Source of the DNA: Dyadobacter sp. 676
GTDB taxonomy: Bacteria > Bacteroidota > Bacteroidia > Cytophagales > Spirosomataceae
NCBI RefSeq assembly: GCF_040448675.1
Contig: NZ_CP159289.1
Location: 806,001 to 870,000 of the forward strand
Length of the DNA stretch: 64,000 nt
Direction of reading: 5' to 3'
Shown here: positions 42,723-51,820 of the stretch, in pieces
Layout: each line of letters begins with the position of its first letter
Numbering within the stretch: position 1 is the stretch's first letter
Made by a program: the position numbers and the translations under genes
The notes under the pieces: generated by a model
What the model was told of the DNA's origin: nothing
Seen by the model: only the letters and a program-made list of their open reading frames with translations
Databases searched by the model: none

Positions 42723-45200
42723 ATGTACCGTTTCTTTACGCTCGTATTCGTACTGCTCGCTACCCGGCTCTTCGCACAAACTCCCGCACTCTCTTCGAGC
42801 GAGATCTTTCAGAACATCAAAAAACTCAATGTGTTGGGTTCGGTACTCTACATCGCCGCCCATCCCGACGACGAGAACACGCTGATGCTCTCGTATCTAT
42901 CCAAAGACCAGCTCGTGCGCACGGGCTATCTCTCGCTCACCCGCGGCGACGGCGGGCAGAATCTCATCGGCTCCGAGCAGGGTTACAACATCGGGGTTAT
43001 CCGCACACAGGAGTTGCTCGCAGCCCGGCGCATCGATGGCGCGCAACAATTCTTTTCGCGGGCCTATGATTTCGGTTTTTCCAAAACCCGCGACGAGACG
43101 CTGAATTTCTGGGACCGCGACAAAGTGCTGGGCGACGTGGTGTGGATGATCCGCAAATTCCAGCCCGACGTGATCATCACCCGCTTCCCGCCCGATCCCC
43201 GCGCGGGCCACGGGCACCACCAGACCTCCGCTTATCTCGCCGAGCAGGGCTTTGGCCTGGCCGCGGATCCCAAAGCGTATCCCGATCAGCTGAAATTTGT
43301 AAAACCCTGGCAAGCCAGGCGGCTCGTTTGGAATACATTCACGCCGGGTTTCACCAACAAAGCGCCAACCGACGAGAAAAAGCCGTTCATTTCCATTGAA
43401 ATCGGCGGGTACAATCCGGTATTGGGCAAATCCTACACCGAAATTGCTGCATTGAGCCGCAGCCAGCACCGTAGCCAGGGCTTTGGAAGTGCCCCGCAGC
43501 GTGGCGAACGGGTCGACTTCTTCCTTCATAAAGTGGGTACTCCAGCGGAAAAAAGTCTGTTCGACGGTGTCGATGTGACCTGGAAACGGGTTAAAGGCAG
43601 CGAAAAAGTACAGGCGCTGATTGCAGCGGCCATTAAAAATTATTCGGTAAACAAGCCGTCGGCTTCCATTCCGGAACTGCTGAAGATCAATACGGAGCTG
43701 GCCAGGCTGGATTCGGGCAATATTTATGTTAAAACCAAAAAGGAAGAAGTAAAAGACCTCATCCAGCAATGTGCCGGACTTTGGTTCGAAACCAATCCGA
43801 ATGACTTTTCCGGCGTGGCCGGTGACGGGGCCCGGATTAATATCAGTGTCGTTAAGCGCTCCGAATACCCCGTAAAACTTGTTTCGTTGCACTGGACAGG
43901 CAAATCGGCGGACAGCGTTTTGAACCTTGCATTGAATTCCAATGAGATGAATGCTTTTTCGAAAAGCGTATTACTGCCTGAAAACCTGAAAATCAGCCAG
44001 CCGTACTGGCTGGAAAAACCGATCGAGCGCGGTATTTTTCAAATCGACAACCAACAGGATATCGGTTATCCAGAAAACCGGCCGGAAACGAAAACCAGCT
44101 ACAAGTTTGAAATCGGCGGTCAGGAATTCGTATTCGAAAAGCCGTGGGTATACAAATTCGTAGACCCGGCGGAAGGCGAGATTTACCGGCCGTTCGAGAT
44201 CCGCCCGCTTGTAACGACGACTATCAGCGAGCCGGTCTTCATATTTCCTTCCATGGAGGCCAAAACGGTCAACATCGTTGTGGAAGCGCAGCGCAACAAT
44301 GTAAAAGGCGTTTTAAAACCCGAAATTCCCGTTGGATGGAAGTCGGTTCCGGAATCTGCGGAGTTCAATCTGGCTAATAAATACCAGCAGCAATATTTCT
44401 CGTTCATCATTACACCTCCCGCCGGGAATCAGGAGGCGGTGATCAAAGCGGTAGCGATGGTGGATGGAAAAAGCTACGACAAATCGGTCAGGACCATCGC
44501 CTACCAGCATATTCCAAGCCAGACTATCTTCCCGGAATCAACCTCTAAACTCGCTAAAATCGACGTCACGACCACTGCCAAAAATATCGGTTACATTGCG
44601 GGTGCAGGCGACGACGTGCCTGCCGCGTTGCGCCAGATGGATTGCCAGGTAACTATGTTGAGCGAAGCAGGACTTTCCAAGGACTTGAATGTTTACGACG
44701 CGATCGTAGTCGGCGTACGTGCGTACAACACGGAGGCATACCTGAACAATTACCAGGCCAAATTGATGGATTATGTCAAGAACGGCGGCACGATGGTCGT
44801 TCAATACACGATTCCGGGCGGCCAGAAAGTAAAGGAAATCGGCCCCTATCCTATCGAGCTGGGACGCGAGAGAGTTACGGAAGAAGATGCGGAAATGCGA
44901 TTTTTACAACCAGAGAACCCCATTTTAAATTTCCCTAATAAAATTACCCGAAAGGATTTCGAAGGCTGGATACAGGAACGCGGTTTGTATTTCGCCCAGG
45001 ATTGGGACAAAAAGAACTACGTAGCGCTGTTCTCGGCGAATGATAAAGGGGAAAGCGCCAAGGAAGGCAGCACGCTTTACGCGCAATATGGCAAGGGACA
45101 TTATATATACACCGGCCTGTCGTTTTTCCGCGAGCTGCCTGCAGGCGTAACCGGCGCTTACCGCTTGTTTGCGAATATGATCTCGGTCGGCACGAAATAG
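42723..45200 (+). CDS. Secreted PIG-L/LmbE-family deacetylase, multidomain
   Basis: 825 residues with a signal peptide (FFTLVFVLLATRLFAQ). The LmbE deacetylase domain (about 40-290) has the zinc motif AHPDDE at residues 46-51, a second metal His in GHGHHQTSA and SLTRGDGGQNLIGSEQG. The long C-terminal part carries beta-sandwich segments (about 370-600) and a ThuA/GATase-like region (YDAIVVGVRAYNTEAYL, NGGTMVVQYTIPGGQ). It probably removes acetyl groups from extracellular amino sugars. An inverted 10-bp repeat array follows the stop. Confidence 0.85.
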   Translation: MYRFFTLVFVLLATRLFAQTPALSSSEIFQNIKKLNVLGSVLYIAAHPDDENTLMLSYLSKDQLVRTGYLSLTRGDGGQNLIGSEQGYNIGVIRTQELLAARRIDGAQQFFSRAYDFGFSKTRDETLNFWDRDKVLGDVVWMIRKFQPDVIITRFPPDPRAGHGHHQTSAYLAEQGFGLAADPKAYPDQLKFVKPWQARRLVWNTFTPGFTNKAPTDEKKPFISIEIGGYNPVLGKSYTEIAALSRSQHRSQGFGSAPQRGERVDFFLHKVGTPAEKSLFDGVDVTWKRVKGSEKVQALIAAAIKNYSVNKPSASIPELLKINTELARLDSGNIYVKTKKEEVKDLIQQCAGLWFETNPNDFSGVAGDGARINISVVKRSEYPVKLVSLHWTGKSADSVLNLALNSNEMNAFSKSVLLPENLKISQPYWLEKPIERGIFQIDNQQDIGYPENRPETKTSYKFEIGGQEFVFEKPWVYKFVDPAEGEIYRPFEIRPLVTTTISEPVFIFPSMEAKTVNIVVEAQRNNVKGVLKPEIPVGWKSVPESAEFNLANKYQQQYFSFIITPPAGNQEAVIKAVAMVDGKSYDKSVRTIAYQHIPSQTIFPESTSKLAKIDVTTTAKNIGYIAGAGDDVPAALRQMDCQVTMLSEAGLSKDLNVYDAIVVGVRAYNTEAYLNNYQAKLMDYVKNGGTMVVQYTIPGGQKVKEIGPYPIELGRERVTEEDAEMRFLQPENPILNFPNKITRKDFEGWIQERGLYFAQDWDKKNYVALFSANDKGESAKEGSTLYAQYGKGHYIYTGLSFFRELPAGVTGAYRLFANMISVGTK

Positions 45201-45230
45201 CGAATATGGATGCCCGGCGGGTTGGATGTG

Positions 45231-45395
45231 GTCAGGTTTCGTCAGGTATTGTTTAGTGTGGTCAAGTATATTGAGAATATACGACTACGCCTGACGACAC
45301 TTGACTATTCTTGACTATACATGACCACACCTGACTATTCTTGACTATACATGACCACACCTGACTATTCTTGACCACCTAACAAAACCTGACTA
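45231..45395. repeat. 10-bp periodic GTCARG / YTGAC inverted repeat array (copy 1)
   Basis: On the + strand a GTCARG core begins at 45231, 45241 and 45261 (45251 is degenerate). The inverse core YTGAC or ATGAC then begins at 45291, 45301, 45311, 45321, 45331, 45341, 45351, 45361 and 45371, all exactly 10 bp apart. One off-phase copy starts at 45389. Bases 45311-45340 and 45341-45370 are identical 30-mers. The centre (45261-45283) has a small palindrome. The array lies between convergent genes, and both arms read as the same motif on opposite strands. Confidence 0.85.
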
Positions 45396-45415
45396 TTTTA
45401 CCATGAGGCCAAGCT

Positions 45416-46525
45416 TTACTTCACGTTCTTTCGTCTGTTCCGTTGAAAATCTTCCAGTACAAAGCCGCCTAGTCCCTGCAAATTGCTGTAATAGGCCCGG
45501 CCGTTATTGACCTGCGTAAAGTTCTGAACAAATTGTTTCAGATAAGGGTCGGTGGCGATCATAAAAGTCGTGACCGGAATATCCAGCCTGCGGCACTGCG
45601 CAGCCAGGGTCAGCGTCTTGTTGATAATCTTGCGATCGAGGCCGAAGCTGTTTTTATAATATCTGATACCTTCTTTCAGGCAAGTCGGCTTGCCGTCGGT
45701 GATCATGAAGATCTGCTTATTCCGCGTCTTTTTGCGGCGCAGGATGTCCATCGCCAATTCCAGTCCGGCGACGGTATTGGTATGATAAGGGCCTACTTCC
45801 AGGTACGGCAAGTCTTTCAACTGAATCTGCCAGGCGTCATTCCCGAAAACGATAATGTCCAGCGAATCCTTCGGGTACTTGGTTCTGATGAGCTCCGCCA
45901 GCGCTAGCGCTACTTTCTTGGCCGGCGTAATACGGTCCTCGCCATACAGAATCATCGAGTGGCTGATATCGATCATTACCACGGTCGCGGTGGTAGTCTT
46001 TTGCTCCCGTTCCACTACTTCCAGGTCGTTTTCCATCAACATAAAATCCCCGATCCCGTGGTTGACCTGCGCATTCCTGATGGATTCGGTCATCGAAATC
46101 TGGTCGAGCGTATCGCCAAACTGGAAATCGCGGATGTCGCTGGTGAGTTCGTCGCCCACGCCCAGGTGCGGCGTATGATGGTTACCGCCGGATTTTGACC
46201 TTTTCAGTTTTCCGAAAATCTCGTCCAAAGCACTTTTACGGATGCTTTTCTCGGCTTTGGGCGTCATAATGAGCCTGCTTTCACCTTCCTGCTTTTCCTC
46301 GGTAACGTAGCCTTTCTTTTTAAGGTCTTCGAAAAAATCGCCGATCCCGTAGGAATCGTTGGTAAGGTTATACTGGCGGTCGAGCTGGCTCAACCACGAC
46401 ATCGCCTCGGAGACGTCACCGGACGTCATCAACAGCAATTGCTGAAAAATATCAAAAAGCTGCTCGAATTTGCTGTTCGGCCCTTGCTCGGGCGGAATGT
46501 ATTTGGTGAAACGATGTCCTCGCAT
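45416..46525 (-). CDS. VWA-domain protein (ChlD/MoxR-partner type)
   Basis: 369 residues from the ATG at 46525; an upstream frame of 123 codons runs through the terminator and the bacilliredoxin gene and is not credible. The N-terminal half is helical (FEQLFDIFQQLLLMTSGDVSEAM). A VWA domain follows with the MIDAS motif VMIDISHSM (DxSxS), a later conserved Thr in YHTNTVAGLE and IFMITDGKPT. Such proteins partner with MoxR/ChlI ATPases; the ATPase at 17602-19137 is a candidate. No secretion signal. Confidence 0.82.
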   Translation of the reverse strand: MRGHRFTKYIPPEQGPNSKFEQLFDIFQQLLLMTSGDVSEAMSWLSQLDRQYNLTNDSYGIGDFFEDLKKKGYVTEEKQEGESRLIMTPKAEKSIRKSALDEIFGKLKRSKSGGNHHTPHLGVGDELTSDIRDFQFGDTLDQISMTESIRNAQVNHGIGDFMLMENDLEVVEREQKTTTATVVMIDISHSMILYGEDRITPAKKVALALAELIRTKYPKDSLDIIVFGNDAWQIQLKDLPYLEVGPYHTNTVAGLELAMDILRRKKTRNKQIFMITDGKPTCLKEGIRYYKNSFGLDRKIINKTLTLAAQCRRLDIPVTTFMIATDPYLKQFVQNFTQVNNGRAYYSNLQGLGGFVLEDFQRNRRKNVK

Positions 46526-46545
46526 ATTGGCAGGTATTGAAAACA

Positions 46546-46581
46546 GACGGCTACTTTCAAATGTAATCGAAAGTAGCCGTC
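46546..46581 (-). terminator. Intrinsic terminator-like hairpin after the bacilliredoxin gene
   Basis: A perfect 13-bp stem (GACGGCTACTTTC with GAAAGTAGCCGTC) surrounds a 10-base loop. It is located 22 bases beyond the bacilliredoxin stop on the minus strand and followed by a T-rich stretch. It also separates that gene from the VWA gene. Confidence 0.75.
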
Positions 46582-46602
46582 CGGGGTTAAAAAAATTTCG
46601 AA

Positions 46603-47031
46603 TTATGCCTCTTCGGTGCAGAATTCTTCGAAAGCCATTTTCAAATGCTCTGCGATCATCTGTGCCGAACGGCCTTCGATGTGATGGCGCTCCACGAAAT
46701 GGATCAGCTCTCCGTCTTTGAACAGCGCTACCGCCGGTGACGACGGAGGATATGGCAATGTGTATTCGCGCATTCTGGCCGTAGCTTCCAGGTCCGCACC
46801 GGCGAATACCGTCGCAAGATGGTCGGGCTTCACTTCGCTGCCAGCCAATGCCGCTCTCACGCCCGGACGCGCAGCACCAGCCGCACAGCCACATACCGAA
46901 TTAATCACAACCAAAGCGGTTCCTTTGGCATTTTTCATGAAGTTGTCGACTTCCTCTGCGGTTGTCAGATCCTGAAAACCGGCGTCTACCAGCTCGGCCT
47001 TCATCGGAGCCACTAATTGTGGTGGATACAT
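46603..47031 (-). CDS. BrxA/BrxB-family bacilliredoxin
   Basis: 142 residues matching the YphP/YqiW family: MYPPQLVAPMKAEL, then the redox motif VCGCAAG with Cys47 and Cys49, and FVERHHIEGRSAQMIAEHL near the C-terminus. In Firmicutes these CGC proteins remove bacillithiol from proteins. Here it lies at the end of the suf gene run, which suggests a link to thiol or Fe-S homeostasis. Confidence 0.9.
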   Translation of the reverse strand: MYPPQLVAPMKAELVDAGFQDLTTAEEVDNFMKNAKGTALVVINSVCGCAAGAARPGVRAALAGSEVKPDHLATVFAGADLEATARMREYTLPYPPSSPAVALFKDGELIHFVERHHIEGRSAQMIAEHLKMAFEEFCTEEA

Positions 47032-47130
47032 AATATGTTAATGTTTAAAAGTTGTTGTTACTTATTTGTACTTCGGCTATCGAAATTGTTAAAAAAGCTG
47101 ACAGCCGAAAGCCGACGGCCGAAGTTCTCC

Positions 47131-47443
47131 CTACATGAACCCGAGTTCCAGTTTGGCTTCCTCGGACATCATTTCTGTTGAATAAGGCGGATCAAAAGTC
47201 AATTCGACGCTCACATCATTCACACCTTCCACCTCGCGGATTTTTTTGCTCCACTTCTCCCGGCAGCGTTCCAGCGGACGGGCATGAAGGCGAAGTCAGC
47301 GTCATCGACACGAACACGTTATTGATCGGAAATACTTTCAGATCATAAATCAATCCCAGTTCATACACATCCACTGGTATTTCCGGGTCGTAAACCGTCT
47401 TAATGGCCTTGATAACTTCTTCTTTCAGTTCTGACTCTGACAT
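47131..47443 (-). pseudogene. sufT: SufT-like DUF59/MIP18 protein, interrupted by a +1 indel
   Basis: The N-terminal part (VIKAIKTVYDPEIPVDVYEL, LTSPSCPSAGTLPGEVEQK) is a DUF59 domain with the conserved Cys. The frame breaks at a run of seven T on the + strand (47241-47247, seven A in the gene). Removing one base continues into IREVEGVNDVSVELTFDPPY and a C-terminus ending ELGFM, stop at 47131. The total length, 313 bases, is three times 104 plus one. DUF59 proteins help mature Fe-S proteins, fitting the suf context. The indel is probably a sequencing error. Confidence 0.85.
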
Positions 47444-47461
47444 CGCAAGTCTTGTTAATAG

Positions 47462-47891
47462 TTATGCATTCACCGATTTGGCCTGGAAGGCGAAACCATA
47501 CGCTTTCATTTGTTTGAGCATCGCCGCCAATCCATTCGACCGCGTTTGTGCCAGATGCTGGTGCAGGCCGATTTTTTCCATGAAATACACGTCTGCTTTC
47601 GCAATCTCTTCGGGTGTATGGCCCGAAAGTACCTTCACCAGCATGCTCACCAGCCCGCGCACGATAATCGCGTCGCTGTCCGCCTCAAATTTCAGAAGGT
47701 CGCCGTCCATATAGGCATTCAGCCACACCCGGGATTGGCAACCTTTGATAATATTTTCTTCGGTCTTGTATTGCTCTTCCAATGGGGGGGAACTGCTTTC
47801 CGAGGTCGATAATGAACTCGTATTTGCTCTCCCAGTCATCAAACAATTCGAAATCCGAAATTAGTTCGTCCTGTATTTCGTTTATGGTCAT
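47462..47891 (-). pseudogene. sufE: SufE sulfur-transfer protein, interrupted by a +1 indel
   Basis: Starting at 47891, the frame TINEIQDELISDFELFDDWE leads to DLGKQFPP. The gene then continues in another frame as LEEQYKTEENIIKGCQSRVW, with the catalytic Cys in GCQS. The break is a run of seven G on the + strand (47784-47790); six would restore one frame of 142 residues ending at 47462. SufE accepts persulfide from SufS and stimulates it. Everything else in the protein is intact, which favours a sequence error. Confidence 0.88.
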
Positions 47892-47903
47892 CGTAAATTC
47901 GAT

Positions 47904-48281
47904 TTAAGCTACCGCGGTGCGGCTTTCGACCCAGTTGATAAGCTCTTCCGCTTCCTCTAAACCCTCTTTTGAAATAATTACATTTCGTTCACCATCGTAA
48001 GCCATCGACAGGTGGAGAATGTTATAGATAGAATTAAACACGTCCAGGGCCTTCCGATCTATTTTGCGGAGATTCTCCTGATACCATTCCGCACTTTTTC
48101 TTCCCTTTTTTGCTCCAATAAGAACATCCAGTGCAATCAAAACACCAGAATATGCGGCATGTCCGGCCAGCTTGACATACTTCTTGTCCTGGTAATACTT
48201 CCCTTCCTTCCTGGCCTTGTCCCTCAGTAATTCTTTTGCATTGTCAAGGTATCTCCTTGCTTCCTGTACTGAATTCTCCAT
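47904..48281 (-). CDS. Small helical protein between sufS and sufE (DUF5618-like)
   Basis: 125 residues, all-helical and charged: VQEARRYLDNAKELLRDKAR, KLAGHAAYSGVLIALDVLIG, AEWYQENLRKIDRKALDVFNS and EGLEEAEELINWVESR. It resembles the uncharacterised DUF5618 family and has a general HEPN-like layout, but no catalytic RxxxxH motif can be assigned. It lies 46 bases after sufS and 12 bases before sufE, so it is very likely expressed with the Fe-S genes; its role is unknown. Confidence 0.65.
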   Translation of the reverse strand: MENSVQEARRYLDNAKELLRDKARKEGKYYQDKKYVKLAGHAAYSGVLIALDVLIGAKKGRKSAEWYQENLRKIDRKALDVFNSIYNILHLSMAYDGERNVIISKEGLEEAEELINWVESRTAVA

Positions 48282-48327
48282 AATGCGTATATAGTTTAAA
48301 ATGAATCAATGCCAGTAATTTAAAAAA

Positions 48328-49554
48328 TTATCCCAACATCCGCTTCACCTTATGAAGCCCCTGAACGAGCCGGTCGATCTCCTCGGTTGTATTGTAAACA
48401 GCAAACGACGCACGCGAGGTTCCGGTGATGTTGAAGCGGTTCATCAACGGCTGGGTGCAGTGGTGCCCCGTGCGGACGGCGATACCCTGCTGATCGAGCA
48501 GGACGCCGATATCCTGGTGATGAATGCCGTCGATTACAAAGGACAGCACGCTGACTTTATTCTTCGCCCGGCCGATGATTCTCAATCCTTCTACCTCTTT
48601 CACAGCTTCGGTTGCGTATTCAAGCAATTCGTGCTCGTATGCCGCGATATTAAGCTTACCGAGGCTATCGACATAATCCAGCGCAAATCTGGCCGCTACC
48701 ACATCGGCGATGTTAGGCGTACCGGCCTCGAACTTGTAAGGCAGCTCGTTATAGGTCGTTTTGGCAAAAGTAACTTCCTTGATCATCTCGCCGCCACCGC
48801 GGTAAGGAGGCATCGCATTGAGCAAATCGCGCTTGCCGTAGAGAATGCCCATTCCGGTAGGACCGTAGATTTTATGCAGCGAAAGCGAATAGAAGTCACA
48901 ATCCAGGTCCTGCACATCGATTTCAATGTGCGAGCTGGCCTGCGCGCCGTCGATGAGCACCTTCGCGCCTACCGCGTGGGCTTTCGCGATGATTTCCTTG
49001 ACGGGGTTGATGGTGCCCAGCGAGTTGGAAACGTGTACTACGGAGACGAATTTGGTCCTTTCGGTGAGCAATTTTTCGTACTCGTCCATCAGCAGCTCGC
49101 CGTCGTCGTTGATCGGGATCACTTTCAGGATACAGCCTTTTTCCTCGCAAAGCATTTGCCAGGGCACGATATTGGAATGGTGCTCCATGGTCGAAATGAT
49201 TATCTCGTCGCCTTCTTTCAGAAATTTCCGGCCGTAGGTGGATGCCACCAGGTTGATACCGTCGGTAGTTCCATATGTAAAAATGATCTCCTCCGAATGC
49301 CCCGCATTCAGAAAGGCCTGCAAACGTTTCCTCGACTGCTCGAACGCAGATGTAGCTTTTTCCGCTAAATAGTGGATCCCGCGGTGGATATTGGCATTAT
49401 AATGCTCATAGTAACCCGACAGCGCGTCCAGTACCAGCCGTGGCTTCTGGGTCGTTGCCGCGTTATCGAAATAGACGAGTTGTTTGCCATTCACGACTTC
49501 ATTCAAAATCGGGAAGTCGTTCCGGATGGATGAGATATTGAGATTGTGGCTCAT
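48328..49554 (-). CDS. sufS: Cysteine desulfurase SufS
   Basis: 408 residues, a class V PLP-dependent desulfurase. It shows YFDNAATTQKPRLVLDAL, TYGTTDGINLVA, the PLP-Lys region DFYSLSLHKIYGPTGMG and the active Cys366 in RTGHHCTQPLM. It mobilises sulfur from cysteine for Fe-S clusters with SufE. It lies between sufD and the DUF5618-like gene, 92 bases downstream of sufD. Confidence 0.95.
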   Translation of the reverse strand: MSHNLNISSIRNDFPILNEVVNGKQLVYFDNAATTQKPRLVLDALSGYYEHYNANIHRGIHYLAEKATSAFEQSRKRLQAFLNAGHSEEIIFTYGTTDGINLVASTYGRKFLKEGDEIIISTMEHHSNIVPWQMLCEEKGCILKVIPINDDGELLMDEYEKLLTERTKFVSVVHVSNSLGTINPVKEIIAKAHAVGAKVLIDGAQASSHIEIDVQDLDCDFYSLSLHKIYGPTGMGILYGKRDLLNAMPPYRGGGEMIKEVTFAKTTYNELPYKFEAGTPNIADVVAARFALDYVDSLGKLNIAAYEHELLEYATEAVKEVEGLRIIGRAKNKVSVLSFVIDGIHHQDIGVLLDQQGIAVRTGHHCTQPLMNRFNITGTSRASFAVYNTTEEIDRLVQGLHKVKRMLG

Positions 49555-49646
49555 AGTAATTCGTCATTTAAGAAAAATACCCAACCCCAAAAATGGCGGC
49601 TGGGTACCAGGAAATGTATTAATCGGGGCCATCAGGCCCACAAAAG

Positions 49647-50966
49647 CTATTTCGATGCCAGTTTCCGGGTAATCACGTTTTCCAGATATTCGCGAACAGA
49701 GTCGATCTTGATCTGTGAAACCACATCGGCACAGAACGCGAACATCAAAAGCGACATCGCTTCCGGCTCTGAAATTCCGCGTGAGCGCATATAAAACAAC
49801 GCTTCTTCGTCGATTTGCCCGGTGGTGGTGCCGTGGGAGCACTTCACGTCGTCGGCGAAAATTTCCAGCTGCGGTTTGGTGTTCATCGTCGCATCGGGCG
49901 ACAGTACGATGTTTTTACACGACTGGAATGCATTGGTTTTCTGCGCATCCGGACGAACGAAGATCTTCCCATTGAAAACCCCCTTCGATTTATCCCGCAA
50001 AATACCTTTATATAGCTCGTTGCTTTCCGAATTCGGCTTCTGGTGGTCCGCAACAGTATGGTTGTCAACATGCTGTGAGCCGTGCGGAAAGTACAAGCCG
50101 TACATATGCGCGTCGCAATACTCGCCGTCCAACACAATATTCAGGTTGTTGCGCGTAAATTTACCGTTCAGTGTAACGGTACCCGCGTAGAAATGCGAGC
50201 GGTCGAGCATACGTACCTGGGTGGTGCCGATGTGATAAGCGTTGTCGCTCTCGTTCTGCACTTTATAGTATTGCACATTAGCCTCTTCGGCCACGTGTAT
50301 CTCGGTCACCGTGTTGGTAAACGAACGCTGATCGCCCAATGTCCTGAATGCCTCGGCCAGTTTTACATGCGAATTCTTACCGACCGAAATGATATTCCGG
50401 GGCTGGCTACCAACATTCTGCCGGCGCGCATCGCTCACAAAGCGAAGGATAACAGGATGCTCCACGGATTGGTTATCAGGAATATGGATAAACACACCAT
50501 CCTGTGTAAATGCGGTATTCAGCGCGGTGAACGCATCCTCGGCATCTTTTGTCAGCTCGTTGAAATAGGATGAAACTTTGGCAGGGTCGTTCTTATAAGC
50601 GTCTGCAAGCGAGCTGATTGTAATTTTTCCAACCGGGGAAATGATTGTCGATAAACCGGCGTCGTAACGGCCGTTGACAAAGTACAGGATATTCGCCTCC
50701 TGCTTGGGCACTTTCAGGTCTTCGAGTTCGGCCAGGCCGATGGAACTCTCCGCGTTAAAATCGTAGGAAACGCTGATCAGATCCCTTACGTTGCTATATT
50801 TCCACTCCTCGTGCTTGATCGTCGGGAAACCTAACCGCTCGAAACGGGCCAGCCCTGCGCGTTTTTTCTGGTGAAACTCCGAAGAAGCCTCGCCATTCAG
50901 GACAGCTTCGCGGGCGTGAAAATCCGTGATCAGCCTGGTTTTTAAATCTATTGTCTCGGTACTCAT
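49647..50966 (-). CDS. sufD: Fe-S cluster assembly protein SufD
   Basis: 439 residues. An N-terminal helical region (LARFERLGFPTIKHEEWKYSN) is followed by the right-handed beta-helix core and a C-terminus with ADDVKCSHGTTTGQIDEEALFYMRSRG, the usual SufB/SufD signature. It assembles with SufB and SufC into the scaffold complex. Together with sufC (46 bases upstream) it implies a SufBC2D complex, but no sufB is next to them. Confidence 0.93.
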   Translation of the reverse strand: MSTETIDLKTRLITDFHAREAVLNGEASSEFHQKKRAGLARFERLGFPTIKHEEWKYSNVRDLISVSYDFNAESSIGLAELEDLKVPKQEANILYFVNGRYDAGLSTIISPVGKITISSLADAYKNDPAKVSSYFNELTKDAEDAFTALNTAFTQDGVFIHIPDNQSVEHPVILRFVSDARRQNVGSQPRNIISVGKNSHVKLAEAFRTLGDQRSFTNTVTEIHVAEEANVQYYKVQNESDNAYHIGTTQVRMLDRSHFYAGTVTLNGKFTRNNLNIVLDGEYCDAHMYGLYFPHGSQHVDNHTVADHQKPNSESNELYKGILRDKSKGVFNGKIFVRPDAQKTNAFQSCKNIVLSPDATMNTKPQLEIFADDVKCSHGTTTGQIDEEALFYMRSRGISEPEAMSLLMFAFCADVVSQIKIDSVREYLENVITRKLASK

Positions 50967-51012
50967 CGATATTTGGGTATGGTGTTGGGTTAAGTTTGAA
51001 ATGGATTTTCGC

Positions 51013-51771
51013 TTAACCTACCGCTTCTACTTCCGCCTTGATCCAGTCGTAACCTTTTTCTTCCAGTTCCAGGGCAAGTTCTTTCGGGCCTGACTTGACG
51101 ATGCGGCCTTTGTACAAAACGTGTACGTAATCCGGCACGATGTAATCCAGAAGGCGCTGATAGTGCGTCACGACGATCGTCGAACGTTCCGGCGACCGTA
51201 GCGAGTTAACCCCCTCAGCCACAATGCGCAACGCATCGATATCCAGTCCCGAATCGGTTTCGTCCAGGATTGCCAGCTTCGGTTCGAGCACGGCCATCTG
51301 GAACACCTCGTTGCGTTTTTTCTCTCCACCCGAGAATCCTTCGTTCAATGCACGTTTGAGCAGGGAATCGTTCATGCTCACGAGCTTGGCTTTCTCGCGT
51401 ACCATTTTCAGGAACTGCGCGGCGTCCAGCGGGCTTTCACCTTTATATTTACGGATTTCGTTAACCGCTGTTTTCAGAAAGTTGATAGTCGTAACACCCG
51501 GAATTTCGACCGGATATTGGAATGCGAGGAAAATACCTTCCGCAGCCCGCTCTTCCGGGGCCAGTTCCAGAATTTCCTTTCCTTCAAAAATTACATTTCC
51601 ACCAGTAACCTCGTACTCTTCCCTTCCCGCCAATACCGATGCCAAAGTACTTTTACCGGAACCATTGGGCCCCATAATCGCATGCACTTCACCCGGCTTG
51701 ACTTCCAGATTGATGCCTTTTAATATTTCCTTACCTTCAATGGAGGCACGCAAGTCATTAATAGAGAGCAT
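51013..51771 (-). CDS. sufC: Fe-S assembly ATPase SufC
   Basis: 252 residues from the ATG at 51771. ABC-type ATPase: Walker A GPNGSGKS (residues 34-41), signature FSGGEKKR, Walker [17 protein letters not shown]. SufC drives the SufBCD scaffold. A -7 promoter element (51813-51820) lies about 42 bases upstream, so sufC is the first gene of the transcript sufC-sufD-sufS-unknown-sufE-sufT-brx. An upstream extension to 51828 is not needed. Confidence 0.95.
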   Translation of the reverse strand: MLSINDLRASIEGKEILKGINLEVKPGEVHAIMGPNGSGKSTLASVLAGREEYEVTGGNVIFEGKEILELAPEERAAEGIFLAFQYPVEIPGVTTINFLKTAVNEIRKYKGESPLDAAQFLKMVREKAKLVSMNDSLLKRALNEGFSGGEKKRNEVFQMAVLEPKLAILDETDSGLDIDALRIVAEGVNSLRSPERSTIVVTHYQRLLDYIVPDYVHVLYKGRIVKSGPKELALELEEKGYDWIKAEVEAVG

Positions 51772-51812
51772 AACTGATTTATACTTAAAAGATAGTTCGT
51801 GGTAATTTCCCG

Positions 51813-51820
51813 CAAAAGTA
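51813..51820 (-). promoter_or_regulatory. Bacteroidota-type -7 promoter element for the suf operon
   Basis: Reads TACTTTTG on the minus strand, an exact TAnnTTTG match, shortly upstream of sufC. It lies in the divergent gap to the arginine-deiminase-family gene. Confidence 0.5.

Noticed and set aside
42897..43892. Long open frame on the - strand opposite the PIG-L gene
   Set aside because: Antisense to the deacetylase domain, no signal, no motif.
45231..45395. Possible CRISPR array
   Set aside because: The repeat period is only 10 bp, no unique 30-40 bp spacers exist, the motif reverses orientation halfway, and no cas gene is in the window.
46526..46894. N-terminal extension of the VWA protein to 46894
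   Set aside because: It reads through a strong hairpin and into the bacilliredoxin gene in another frame, with low-complexity Arg/Gly/Ser composition; the ATG at 46525 starts the conserved sequence.
48352..49368. Long open frame on the + strand opposite sufS
   Set aside because: Antisense to sufS with no family resemblance; open only because of the GC-rich third positions.
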